A stretch of DNA of 48,908 nt. Source: Tidjanibacter sp. GTDB lineage: Bacteria; Bacteroidota; Bacteroidia; Bacteroidales; Rikenellaceae. The stretch covers positions 1 through 48,908 of the forward strand of contig JAGBGK010000040.1 of assembly GCA_017936005.1 (NCBI GenBank), given 5' to 3'. A model generated the notes under the pieces. The model saw only the letters and a program-made list of their open reading frames with translations, made no database searches and had not been told where the DNA came from. The translations under genes were made by a program, and so were the position numbers. Positions 1-7,487 of the stretch are shown here, piece by piece; positions within the stretch are counted from its first letter, which is position 1, and each line of letters opens with the position of its first letter.

Positions 1-20
1 AGATAGATAGATAGAGAATC

Positions 21-527
21 TCAAACAATTTCACGCCCCACTCTAACATAGTACCCCTCTTGGAGTGCTGCAAAAGTTGCAATTAGGCAGATTGCCGTAA
101 GGCTATATTTCAGTTCCACAAGTTGTATTGTTAAGGGGATAAGGAACAGTGCAACCCCAGTAATCTTATTCAGAATACTATGTACGGATATTAATGACTT
201 TTTTCGAAGCAGTCCACAAATAATATTACTCAACTTGATGCTGGCAATTACCACAATCCACACCCACATCCATTGGGGGATATGGATTATTGGCAACAAT
301 TTGTAGCACGCAACAAACACAAAAACAAGGTCTGCAACTGTGTCGAGTTTTGCTCCAAAACTACTTGTGCTGTTTGTCTTTCTTGCGACCACTCCGTCTA
401 TCATATCGCTAACACCACAGAGGAGATATGCCACATAAAACTCTCCCGAAAGAGCTGGAATGAACAGCAATAAAATAGAACAGATAATACGACTCCCCGT
501 GATAGTATTTGCAATTTGCGTTCTCAT
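21..527 (-). CDS. CDP-alcohol phosphatidyltransferase family protein
   Basis: Integral membrane enzyme that would transfer a phosphatidyl group from a CDP-activated lipid to an alcohol in phospholipid synthesis. The family signature D-x2-DG-x2-AR-x8-G-x3-D-x3-D is fully present at about residues 41-66 (DMIDGVVARK...FGAKLDTVAD). Several hydrophobic segments follow, as expected. I start at the ATG giving MRTQIANTITGSRI, eight codons inside the longest open frame (which begins at 551), because the family usually begins close to an N-x-I-T-x-x-R element. At 168 residues it is in the short range for the family. The specific alcohol (glycerol phosphate, inositol or other) cannot be read from the motif. 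It stands alone downstream of the tRNA-Ala region. Confidence 0.85.
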   Translation of the reverse strand: MRTQIANTITGSRIICSILLLFIPALSGEFYVAYLLCGVSDMIDGVVARKTNSTSSFGAKLDTVADLVFVFVACYKLLPIIHIPQWMWVWIVVIASIKLSNIICGLLRKKSLISVHSILNKITGVALFLIPLTIQLVELKYSLTAICLIATFAALQEGYYVRVGREIV

Positions 528-546
528 TATTTCACCTACTACATAT

Positions 547-572
547 ACCAATAAAAACCAAAGACGACACCG
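547..572. repeat. 26-bp direct repeat, copy 1 (half of the tRNA-Ala terminator)
   Basis: These 26 bases are identical to 812-837, the T-tract and first arm of the terminator downstream of tRNA-Ala. The second arm is missing here, so this copy cannot form the terminator hairpin. It looks like a fragment left by a duplication. Confidence 0.8.
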
Positions 573-649
573 TTTGGAGTTGCAACTAGCAAGTCCCCCT
601 CAAAGGAGGGGGGGTTAGGGGGGTGGGTAAAATGCAATTCTTCACAAAC

Positions 650-678
650 AAAAAAAGCGACCAATTTTTGTTGGTCGC
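650..678 (-). terminator. Rho-independent terminator behind the duplicated tRNA 3' end
   Basis: An 8-bp perfect stem (GCGACCAA at 657-664 with TTGGTCGC at 671-678) is followed on the minus strand by a T-rich run. It lies directly behind the partial tRNA copy at 684-710, the place a tRNA terminator would occupy. Confidence 0.65.
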
Positions 679-683
679 CTTGT

Positions 684-710
684 TTGTGGAGAATATGGGA
701 GTCGAACCCA
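684..710 (-). pseudogene. Partial tRNA-Ala copy (T arm and 3' acceptor strand only)
   Basis: 27 bases are identical to 860-886, the 3' end of the intact tRNA-Ala gene, covering the T-loop GTTCGA and the 3' acceptor strand. Upstream the match stops abruptly and is replaced by a GC-rich sequence with CCCCTCCTTT/AAAGGAGGGG inverted repeats. No D arm or anticodon arm is present, so it cannot make a tRNA. It could be the remains of a tandem tRNA gene or a recombination footprint. Confidence 0.75.
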
Positions 711-814
711 GGGTGCTGACGCACCCCAAGGGGCCATTTCCACATTCCTCCCCAGCCCCTCCTTTGCCAAAGGAGGGGCTTTGAGGTCATGGGCTCCACT
801 CCAACATGCGCACC

Positions 815-855
815 AATAAAAACCAAAGACGACACCGATGCTGGTGTCGTCTTTG
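815..855 (-). terminator. Terminator of tRNA-Ala
   Basis: A 13-bp perfect stem (824-836 with 843-855) with a 6-base loop is followed on the minus strand by GGTTTTTATT. It lies 8 bases beyond the 3' end of tRNA-Ala. Confidence 0.85.
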
Positions 856-862
856 CTTCTTG

Positions 863-936
<74 letters not shown>

Positions 937-946
937 TTTTGCACTG

Positions 947-954
947 CAAAGATA
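947..954 (-). promoter_or_regulatory. -7 promoter box of tRNA-Ala
   Basis: TATCTTTG on the minus strand matches the Bacteroidales -7 consensus TAnnTTTG. It lies 11 bases upstream of the tRNA 5' end. No clear -33 box was identified. Confidence 0.65.
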
Positions 955-1009
955 AGTGAAAATTTTTGAATAAAAAGAGAGAAATCACTTTTATTTCGTT
1001 TTTTCTTCA

Positions 1010-1017
1010 TATATTTG
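1010..1017 (+). promoter_or_regulatory. -7 promoter box upstream of the TonB-like gene
   Basis: TATATTTG matches TAnnTTTG. A T-rich stretch lies at the -33 distance. This would give an A-rich leader of roughly 75 nt before the start at 1100. Confidence 0.55.
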
Positions 1018-1099
1018 TAGGTACAAAAGTGGGTGTTGTGGCCAATTGTGAACACAACACGCGCACAACAATCTGATAAACAATTAAATACGCGAAATA

Positions 1100-1777
1100 A
1101 TGGAAGTTAAAAAGAACCCCAAAGTGGATCTCCAAAACAAGAAAGGTATCTTTTTGGAGATTGGTTTGATCATTGCATTGGCTTTTTGTGTTGTAGCTTT
1201 TAGCCTTGGTCAGTCGAAAAAGAGTATCGAGATTATCGAGGTTAGTGGCCCCGAGGTGGAGATGGATCTCGTGGACATCACCAAACCCGAGGAACCCAAA
1301 ACTCAGGCTCCTGTTAAGCAGGCTGTAAAACTCATTAGCGACTTTATCAAGGTTGTTAAGAACGACACCAAGATTGAGACCGAATTTGACTTTGCCGATT
1401 TTACCGAGGACGAGATTGTCGTTGAGGAGATTGAGGTAGTTGAGGAGGTAGCCGAGGAGGCCGCGTTCATCAAAGTAGAGGTAATGCCTTCGTTTATGGG
1501 TGGCGACCTTAACACCTTCCGTATGTGGGTTGCACAGGAGTTTAAGATTCCTGCAATCGCCGCAGAGAACGGTATTCAGGGTAAGGTTGTTGTGCAGTTT
1601 GTGATTGAGAAGGATGGTCGCTTGTCGAGCATCGAGTTCCTCCAATCGCCCGACCGCGTGTATGAGGACGAGGTGCGTCGAGTTCTTATGAAGTCGCCCA
1701 AGTGGACTCCCGGTCGTCAGCGTGATGCTGTGGTGAGGGTGCGTTACATCCTGCCTATCGACTGCCGTTTGCAGTAG
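1100..1777 (+). CDS. TonB-like energy transducer
   Basis: Predicted inner-membrane-anchored protein that passes proton-motive energy to TonB-dependent outer-membrane receptors such as SusC. At 225 residues it has one hydrophobic anchor at about residues 17-37, an acidic, Pro/Val/Glu-rich periplasmic spacer (repeated VVEEIEVVEEVAEEA-like runs), and a C-terminal TonB domain at about 150-225. That domain has the typical core VVVQFVIEKDG, the stretch LMKSPKWTPGRQ and the end VRVRYILPIDC. A terminator follows. The start is the ATG after an A-rich leader. It is a stand-alone gene without exbB/exbD beside it. Confidence 0.85.
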   Translation: MEVKKNPKVDLQNKKGIFLEIGLIIALAFCVVAFSLGQSKKSIEIIEVSGPEVEMDLVDITKPEEPKTQAPVKQAVKLISDFIKVVKNDTKIETEFDFADFTEDEIVVEEIEVVEEVAEEAAFIKVEVMPSFMGGDLNTFRMWVAQEFKIPAIAAENGIQGKVVVQFVIEKDGRLSSIEFLQSPDRVYEDEVRRVLMKSPKWTPGRQRDAVVRVRYILPIDCRLQ

Positions 1778-1804
1778 TATTATAATAGGGTATAATAAAT
1801 TCAG

Positions 1805-1838
1805 AGGGGGACTATTTTTGAAAAGTTCCCCTTTTTTT
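1805..1838 (+). terminator. Terminator of the TonB-like gene
   Basis: GGGGACT pairs with AGTTCCCC (one G-U pair), closing an A/T-rich loop, and a run of seven T follows. It lies between the TonB-like gene and hflX. Confidence 0.8.
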
Positions 1839-1864
1839 CGAGATAAAAGGGAGCCGAACAACGT

Positions 1865-3076
1865 ATGGCAACAACAGAGGATAAGACAGTAGCAACCATT
1901 GAGTGCGACTACACCCGTGCGGTGTTGGTTGCGGTGTGTCGTGACAGACAGCCTATGGCGCAGGTGGAGGAGTACCTTGACGAGTTGGAATTTCTCGCCG
2001 AGACGGCACACATCATCACGGAACACCGCTTTGTGCAGAAACTCTCATCGCCAGATAGCCGCTACTTTGTGGGCCCCGGTAAGTTGGAGGAGATTGGCAA
2101 TTGGTGCGAGGAGCACGAGATTGACGTGGTTATTTTCGACGACGAGTTGTCGCCATCGCAGACTCGCAATATTGAGAAGGCCATCGGTCGCCGTATCTCC
2201 GACCGCACCCGATTGATTTTGGACATCTTTGTCCAGAGAGCCCGCACGGCCTACGCCAAGACACAGGTTAAGTTGGCGCAGTATGAATATATGCTGCCCC
2301 GACTGACGGGTATGTGGACCCACTTGGAACGCCAGAGGGGTGGTACGGGTACCCGTGGTGGTGCCGGCGAGAGGGAGATTGAGACCGACCGAAGGGTGGT
2401 GCGCAACAACATCTCCAAACTCAAAGAGGAGCTCAAAAAGATTGACCGCCAGATGGCTGTGCAGCGTAGCAACCGAGGTTCGATGGTGAGGGTTGCGCTG
2501 GTGGGATATACCAACGTGGGCAAATCGACGCTGATGAACCTCATTAGTAAGAGCGACGTGTTTGCCGAGAATAAACTATTTGCCACACTGGATACCACGG
2601 TGCGCAAGGTGGTTTTTGACAACCTTCCATTCCTAATGTCGGACACGGTTGGTTTTATCCGCAAACTGCCCACCCAACTTGTGGAGGCGTTCAAATCGAC
2701 ACTTGACGAGGTGAGGGAGGCCGACCTGCTGATTCACGTTGTGGATATTTCGCACCCTGCCTTTGAGGACCAGATAAATGTGGTGAAGCAGACTCTGGCC
2801 GACATTGGTGCGAGCGACAAACCCGTGTTTTTGGTCTTCAATAAGATTGATGCCTACACTTGGACTCCGAAGGAGGAGGATGACCTCACGCCCGCCACAA
2901 AGGAGAACATATCGTTGGAGGAGTTGCAGAAGAGCTGGATAGCGAAGGCCAATACGCCCTGCATTTTCATCTCGGCGCTCAATAAGGCCAACATTGACAA
3001 GTTCCGTTCGGACCTCTACGGCATGGTTAGGGAGATACACGCCGGCAGGTATCCGTTCAACAATTTCCTCTATTAG
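1865..3076 (+). CDS. hflX: GTPase HflX
   Basis: Ribosome-associated GTPase of the HflX family, which binds the 50S subunit and splits stalled ribosomes. At 403 residues it has the N-terminal HflX domain (about 1-180), including the Gly/Arg-rich RQRGGTGTRGGAGEREIETD segment, a helical linker and then the G domain. G1 is GYTNVGKST at about 214-222, G3 is DTVGFIRKLP at about 259, G4 NKID lies at about 325 and G5 is SALN near the C-terminus. The length is typical for Bacteroidetes, without the longer C-terminal domain of some homologues. upp follows 46 bases downstream, so the two are probably co-transcribed. Confidence 0.95.
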   Translation: MATTEDKTVATIECDYTRAVLVAVCRDRQPMAQVEEYLDELEFLAETAHIITEHRFVQKLSSPDSRYFVGPGKLEEIGNWCEEHEIDVVIFDDELSPSQTRNIEKAIGRRISDRTRLILDIFVQRARTAYAKTQVKLAQYEYMLPRLTGMWTHLERQRGGTGTRGGAGEREIETDRRVVRNNISKLKEELKKIDRQMAVQRSNRGSMVRVALVGYTNVGKSTLMNLISKSDVFAENKLFATLDTTVRKVVFDNLPFLMSDTVGFIRKLPTQLVEAFKSTLDEVREADLLIHVVDISHPAFEDQINVVKQTLADIGASDKPVFLVFNKIDAYTWTPKEEDDLTPATKENISLEELQKSWIAKANTPCIFISALNKANIDKFRSDLYGMVREIHAGRYPFNNFLY

Positions 3077-3122
3077 AGGGGTGGTACAGATAGCGACACA
3101 AACAAATCAAACACAAGTAGAT

Positions 3123-3776
3123 ATGGTACACATTCTGAACAAGGAGAGCTCGGTTTTGAACAAGTTTTTGGCCGAACTGCGTGATGTAAACGTGCAGAAG
3201 GATAGTATGCGCTTCCGCCGTAATTTGGAGAGGATTGCGGAGATTTGCGCCTACGAGATTAGCCGCACATTGGACTATTCGCCCCGCATTGTGGAGACCC
3301 CTCTGGGCGAGGCTGAGGTTATGCTGTGTAACGACCAGATAGTGCTGGGTACGATTTTGCGTGCCGGTTTGCCATTCCACCAGGGCTTTTTGAACTACTT
3401 TGACGATGCCAACAACGCTTTTGTGTCGGCCTACCGCAAACACCACAAGGACGGCTCGTTTGAGGTTAAGGTTGAGTATATCTCGTGTGGTGAGTTGGAG
3501 GGCAAGGTGCTGCTGTTGGTTGACCCAATGTTGGCTACGGGCACTTCGCTTGTCTATTCCTATGAGGCCCTTGTTGCGAAGGGTGGTGCACCCAAGGAGC
3601 TGCACGTTGCAGCTGTGATTGCGAGCGAGGAGGGCGTTGAGTATGCCGAGAAACACCTCCCCCACGGCACCCACATCTGGTGTGCAGCGGTGGATGAGGA
3701 GCTGACGGCCCAGAGCTACATCATCCCCGGATTGGGCGATGCCGGCGACTTGGCCTACGGCTCGAAGTTGGGCTAA
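3123..3776 (+). CDS. upp: Uracil phosphoribosyltransferase
   Basis: Cytosolic pyrimidine-salvage enzyme converting uracil and PRPP to UMP. The product of 217 residues carries the PRPP-binding motif VDPMLATGTS at about 133-142, the preceding ILRAGLPF element at about 78-85 and the uracil-binding C-terminal segment GDAGDLAYGSKLG. An open frame extends upstream to 2994 but overlaps hflX. The start at 3123 (MVHILNKESS) gives the family's normal N-terminus. It lies 46 bases behind hflX and is followed by a strong terminator. Confidence 0.95.
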   Translation: MVHILNKESSVLNKFLAELRDVNVQKDSMRFRRNLERIAEICAYEISRTLDYSPRIVETPLGEAEVMLCNDQIVLGTILRAGLPFHQGFLNYFDDANNAFVSAYRKHHKDGSFEVKVEYISCGELEGKVLLLVDPMLATGTSLVYSYEALVAKGGAPKELHVAAVIASEEGVEYAEKHLPHGTHIWCAAVDEELTAQSYIIPGLGDAGDLAYGSKLG

Positions 3777-3810
3777 CGAGGGTAATACCTATATATATTA
3801 TATATGAAGC

Positions 3811-3845
3811 AAAGGTGCGCACCGTATGGATGCGCACCTTTTTTG
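3811..3845 (+). terminator. Terminator of hflX-upp
   Basis: AAAGGTGCGCA pairs with TGCGCACCTTT around CCGTATGGA, followed by T6. It lies 34 bases after the upp stop. Confidence 0.9.
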
Positions 3846-3876
3846 TGTTTAGGGGTGTATTGTCACGAAATTTTTA

Positions 3877-3884
3877 TAACTTTG
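3877..3884 (+). promoter_or_regulatory. -7 promoter box upstream of the small lipoprotein gene
   Basis: TAACTTTG matches TAnnTTTG, 55 bases before the lipoprotein ATG and just after the upp terminator. Confidence 0.6.
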
Positions 3885-3938
3885 TATAGTCATCGTTTGG
3901 TGGCAGACATATTTTTTAATATTAAATTAAGTACTACT

Positions 3939-4454
3939 ATGAAGAAACTTGTTATTTTGTTTGCCGTTGCCCTCGGCGTTTGCAGCTGTGGTACGACTAT
4001 GCCCACCCCCGATTTGGGTGGCGTTTATAACAGTGTTATGACCTCGCCCGAGCCAAAACTCATAAGCACTTCCACCCACACTAGGGTAAGTGTGGCGCAA
4101 CCCATTGTAGCTGTGTTTGCAGACTTGCAGGTGTCGCCCGAGAAAATTTTATTTTTCTATCTTCCTAGCAAGACTGTTGTAAAGGGCGGTGAGGATAATG
4201 TTATTGACTCGGCAGTACGTGAAGCCCTATTAAGCAATGGTAATGCCGACGTGATGGTTGGTCTCGAAACCCAGATAAAATACAACGATGAGGGCGAGCC
4301 CGAGTCGGTTACCGTTACCGGCTACCCAGCAAAATATGTCAACTTCCGCAACCCCGGTGACGACTACCTCAAGACACTGAGCGCCCCTGCACCAGCACCA
4401 AAGAGTGAAAAAGCGGCAGCTTCGCCCATTGGTGGTTTTAATTTCGGCAAATAA
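3939..4454 (+). CDS. Putative lipoprotein of unknown function
   Basis: I do not recognise a family. The ATG at 3939 gives a short signal peptide ending in a lipobox-like stretch (GVCSC, acylated Cys at about residue 19). The open frame extends upstream to 3804, but that part crosses the upp terminator and the -7 box, so it is not coding. The mature part (about 150 residues) is predicted alpha/beta. It contains a well-formed block, VIDSAVREALLSNGNADVMV, which resembles lipoproteins with an ADV-core fold, and a Pro/Ala/Lys-rich tail. The next gene begins 12 bases later, so the two are likely one transcript. Confidence 0.7.
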   Translation: MKKLVILFAVALGVCSCGTTMPTPDLGGVYNSVMTSPEPKLISTSTHTRVSVAQPIVAVFADLQVSPEKILFFYLPSKTVVKGGEDNVIDSAVREALLSNGNADVMVGLETQIKYNDEGEPESVTVTGYPAKYVNFRNPGDDYLKTLSAPAPAPKSEKAAASPIGGFNFGK

Positions 4455-4466
4455 TTTTCTACAACT

Positions 4467-5435
4467 ATGAGAAAAACGATATTGATGATATTGTGCGCTA
4501 TGTTGTCGCTCTCGGCCATGGCGCAAAATTCTCGCCTTGTAAGGGGAGTGGTGTTCGATGGTGACGACATTCCTCTTAAGGATGCAAAATTGGAGGTTGT
4601 CGGAATGAATGTCCAAACCACATCTGGCGAGAATGGAGCCTTCGAACTCTATGTATCACCATATGCAAAGAGGCTTGTGGCATCTATGGAAGGGTATATC
4701 TCGCAAACTGTTGAGATTGACGGTTCCTACTTGGTGTTCAAGTTGAATGTTGATATGATGTATCTTGCCCAGCGTAGGGCTCAAGAGGAAGCCGCAGCTC
4801 GTAGGGCTCAAGAGGAGGCTGCTGCCAAGGCTAAAGCCGAGGCAGATGCTCGCAAGGCTGCCGAAAAAGAGGCCGCCGCAAAGGCAAAAGCAGAGGAAAA
4901 TGCTCGCAAAGCAGCCGAAACAAAGGATACTACCGATGCAAAGGCCGAGGAGAAAAATGATTCAACCACTTCCAAGTTGAAAAAATTAATAAGTGCAAAA
5001 GACAATCTCGTTACACAGGATACAGAAAAAGAGGAGGTTTTTGTCGCCACATACGTAGTGGGAGATATTTATGACCAAAACGGCAAAAATGCAATTGTGT
5101 TTAAGACTTATTCACGAGGGCAGCATGGCTTAGCTTTGTACATAAGTCAAAACCATTGTAGCTGGGAGGATGCCAAGAACTGGTGTGCACAACTTGGCGA
5201 AGGGTGGCGACTTCCCACGCCTAGGGAATTACAGATGATATATGATTTGAAAAACAATGGAAAATTCAATCATGGTCTTTTGGCGGCAGGACTCCGAATG
5301 ACTTGGAGAAGTCACTATTGGAGCGGTGAAGAGGTTGGCGACTTCTCTGCTAAAGTTGTTGCAATGAACAATGGAAACAGCTATGATCATGACAAAGAAT
5401 TAATGAGTCAGGTTTGTGCCATTTGTAAGTTTTAA
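4467..5435 (+). CDS. Secreted protein: CarboxypepD-like domain, Ala/Lys coiled coil, DUF1566-like C-terminus
   Basis: Signal peptide at about residues 1-19 (cleavage near AMAQ). A carboxypeptidase-regulatory-like beta domain follows at about 22-92, with RLVRGVVFDGDDIPLKDAKL and the GYIS element common in Bacteroidetes secreted proteins. Next is a TolA-like Ala/Lys/Glu-rich coiled coil (about 97-165) built from short repeats such as RRAQEEAAA and AKAKAEADARKAAE. The C-terminal 110 residues have DAKNWCAQLGEGWRLPTPRE, the look of DUF1566/major-paralogous-domain proteins. Molecular function is unknown. A role in the envelope or surface is inferred from the signal peptide and modules. It sits 12 bases after the lipoprotein gene and ends at a bidirectional terminator. 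Confidence 0.7.
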   Translation: MRKTILMILCAMLSLSAMAQNSRLVRGVVFDGDDIPLKDAKLEVVGMNVQTTSGENGAFELYVSPYAKRLVASMEGYISQTVEIDGSYLVFKLNVDMMYLAQRRAQEEAAARRAQEEAAAKAKAEADARKAAEKEAAAKAKAEENARKAAETKDTTDAKAEEKNDSTTSKLKKLISAKDNLVTQDTEKEEVFVATYVVGDIYDQNGKNAIVFKTYSRGQHGLALYISQNHCSWEDAKNWCAQLGEGWRLPTPRELQMIYDLKNNGKFNHGLLAAGLRMTWRSHYWSGEEVGDFSAKVVAMNNGNSYDHDKELMSQVCAICKF

Positions 5436-5458
5436 TTGACCACACCATACGATAACAA

Positions 5459-5490
5459 CAAAAGGGTTTGGAAGATTCCAAACCCTTTCT
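5459..5490. terminator. Bidirectional terminator between the CarboxypepD-like gene and frr
   Basis: AAAGGGTTTGGAA pairs perfectly with TTCCAAACCCTTT over a 2-base centre. T-rich sequence follows on the plus strand and AAC-repeat/T-rich sequence on the minus strand. It separates two convergent genes. Confidence 0.8.
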
Positions 5491-5513
5491 GTTTTATTGT
5501 GCGGGAGGAGAAC

Positions 5514-6077
5514 CTACACGGTCATGATCTCTTTCTCCTTGGCTACAACGAGCTCTTCGAGTTTCTTGGTGTAGCGGTCAATCATTTTCTGTGCCTCGTT
5601 CTCGCCGTCCTTCGCCTCGTCCTCCGGCATTCCGTCCTTCTGCGCCTTCTTGAAAGCCTCCACCGCATCGCGCCTTGCGTTACGCAGGCTCACCTTGGCC
5701 GTCTCCTGATAGGTGCGCACCTGCTTAACAAGCTCCTTACGCCTATCCTCCGTCAGCGCAGGGATGTTCAAGCGGATACACTCACCATTGTTAGAAGGGG
5801 TGAGGCCGATGTTGCTATTGATGATGGCCTTCTCGATGGGGCCAATCATATTCCTCTCCCAAGGCTGTACCAAGATGGTCTTTGCATCGGGAACGTTCAC
5901 GCTGGCCACCTGCTCGATGGGGGTTGCCACGCCGTAGTACTCTACCATAATACCCCTCAAAACGTGGGTGCTGGCCTTGCCTGCCCTCACACCGAGGAGT
6001 GCCTCGTTAAGGTGGTCGATGGCCTTCTTCATCTTCTCCTCAGCCACCTCCATAATCAACATTGATTCGTCGCTCAT
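5514..6077 (-). CDS. frr: Ribosome recycling factor
   Basis: Cytosolic factor that, with EF-G, dissociates post-termination ribosomes. The 187-residue product matches the family length and key stretches: an N-terminal helix with the LRAGKAS-type motif ([12 protein letters not shown]), [19 protein letters not shown], and the three-helix C-terminus with [13 protein letters not shown] and [12 protein letters not shown]. It is the last gene of a pyrH - thioredoxin-like - frr operon, starting 14 bases after the thioredoxin-like gene. Confidence 0.97.
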   Translation of the reverse strand: MSDESMLIMEVAEEKMKKAIDHLNEALLGVRAGKASTHVLRGIMVEYYGVATPIEQVASVNVPDAKTILVQPWERNMIGPIEKAIINSNIGLTPSNNGECIRLNIPALTEDRRKELVKQVRTYQETAKVSLRNARRDAVEAFKKAQKDGMPEDEAKDGENEAQKMIDRYTKKLEELVVAKEKEIMTV

Positions 6078-6091
6078 ACTCTTTTATGATT

Positions 6092-6625
6092 TTAGTTCAA
6101 CATATTTTCCAATCTCTCCACCAACTCCGCAAAGCCCTTTTTGGTGTAGCCCGCGCTGTGGTGGACTATGATACCGCCCCTATCGACCACGATGTTGCGG
6201 GGTATCTCCTGTGTGGCAAAAAGGGCATATATGGCCCTATCGACATCGCTGCCCGACACAAAATCGTAGCCTTTCTTATCAAACCACGCCTTCACGGTTG
6301 CCACGTTTTCTTCCCTTGCGATGGGTAGCCACACAAAGTTATCGTTCTCCAACAAGCCCTTGAAGGCCCCCTTGCCAATGGCCGAAAACTCCTTGCGGCA
6401 CGAGGGGCACCAACTCGCCCATAGGGTGATAAGCACCACCTTGCCGTTGAGCTCCTCCGAACGGATGGTTGTTCCGTTGGTCATCGGCACCTCAAAACTC
6501 GGCATCCTTTCGCCCACGCCCACCACCGCAAACTCATCTGTGGTGATAGCAGGGCCCTCCGTTGTCTGCCCCCACGCAAGGGTGGTGCAAACCACAAAAG
6601 CCAGCAGGGCGAGGAGTCGTTTCAC
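6092..6625 (-). CDS. TlpA/ResA-like thioredoxin-fold protein, exported
   Basis: Predicted periplasmic thiol-disulfide oxidoreductase. The product of 177 residues has a signal peptide (about 1-19), the AhpC/TSA-Redoxin-type entry MPSFEVPMTNGTTIRSEELNGK, and the active-site motif WASWCPSCRKE with Cys73 and Cys76. A cis-proline-type segment (QEIPRNIVVDRGG) comes later. Such proteins reduce cytochrome c maturation substrates or other envelope thiols; the partner is unknown here. It is placed between pyrH (17 bases) and frr (14 bases), so it is translated from the same message as two housekeeping genes. Confidence 0.88.
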   Translation of the reverse strand: MKRLLALLAFVVCTTLAWGQTTEGPAITTDEFAVVGVGERMPSFEVPMTNGTTIRSEELNGKVVLITLWASWCPSCRKEFSAIGKGAFKGLLENDNFVWLPIAREENVATVKAWFDKKGYDFVSGSDVDRAIYALFATQEIPRNIVVDRGGIIVHHSAGYTKKGFAELVERLENMLN

Positions 6626-6642
6626 AGCCTACGGAGTGCGGT

Positions 6643-7350
6643 TTAGTTATGTACCAACGTGCCGTTCTTCTCGCCTTCAAGCACCTTTTGGAGGTTACCC
6701 TCGGTGTCCATATCGAAGACAATGATGGGCAGTTTGTTCTCCTTGCAGAGCGTGAATGCCGTGAGGTCCATAATTTTAAGACCACGGGCATAGACCTCGT
6801 CAAAGGTAATCTCGTCAAACTTGGTCGCCGTGGGGTCCTTCTCAGGGTCGGCAGTATAGACACCGTCCACACGGGTACCCTTCAACAACACCTCGGCCTC
6901 AATCTCCACGCCACGCAGAGCCGATGCACTGTCGGTGGAGAAATAGGGGTTAGAGGTGCCGCCGCCGATGATTACCACATAGCCCTCCTCCAAGTATTCG
7001 AGTGCTTTGGCCTTCGAGAAGTACTCGCCAATGGGCTCCATACGGATAGAGGTGAGCACTTTGGCCTTCACACCTGCGCTTTCGAGGTGCGAGTGGAGTG
7101 CGAGGGAGTTGATGATGGTGGCGAGCATACCCATCTGGTCGCCTTTCACACGGTCAAAACCACGACCTACACCCTGCAATCCACGGAAGATGTTGCCACC
7201 ACCGATGACAATACCAATCTGCACACCCTGCTCCACAGCCTGTTTAATCTGCTGGGTGTAACTATCGAGCACCTCTGTCGAGAGGCCCCTGCCACTCTCT
7301 CCTGCGAGCGATTCGCCGCTGAGTTTGAGCAATATGCGTTTGTATTTCAT
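6643..7350 (-). CDS. pyrH: UMP kinase
   Basis: Hexameric cytosolic kinase making UDP from UMP and ATP, essential for pyrimidine nucleotide supply. The product of 235 residues opens with YKRILLKLSGESLAG. It contains the nucleotide-binding glycine block IGIVIGGGNIFRG, the UMP-site stretch GDQMGMLATIINSLAL and the amino-acid-kinase block LLKGTRVDGVYTADPEKDP. The length is normal. It is the first gene of the operon with the thioredoxin-like gene and frr, and is divergent from dxs. Confidence 0.97.
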   Translation of the reverse strand: MKYKRILLKLSGESLAGESGRGLSTEVLDSYTQQIKQAVEQGVQIGIVIGGGNIFRGLQGVGRGFDRVKGDQMGMLATIINSLALHSHLESAGVKAKVLTSIRMEPIGEYFSKAKALEYLEEGYVVIIGGGTSNPYFSTDSASALRGVEIEAEVLLKGTRVDGVYTADPEKDPTATKFDEITFDEVYARGLKIMDLTAFTLCKENKLPIIVFDMDTEGNLQKVLEGEKNGTLVHN

Positions 7351-7458
7351 ATCTTTTGTTTGGTTGTTATTCTCACTATGGGCATACTACGCCACGTTAT
7401 CGGTTACGAATATACGACATTTTTTTGGTAAAAACTCCCTTCTTCTCAACTTTCTTGG

Positions 7459-7466
7459 TATCTTTG
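7459..7466 (+). promoter_or_regulatory. -7 promoter box of dxs
   Basis: TATCTTTG matches TAnnTTTG, 22 bases before the GTG start proposed for dxs. This would give a very short leader of about 15 nt. Confidence 0.6.
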
Positions 7467-7487
7467 TGGTAATTATTGCATTTGAAC

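Noticed and set aside
3804..3938. N-terminal extension of the small lipoprotein
   Set aside because: It would translate through the upp terminator and the -7 box and would bury the signal peptide.
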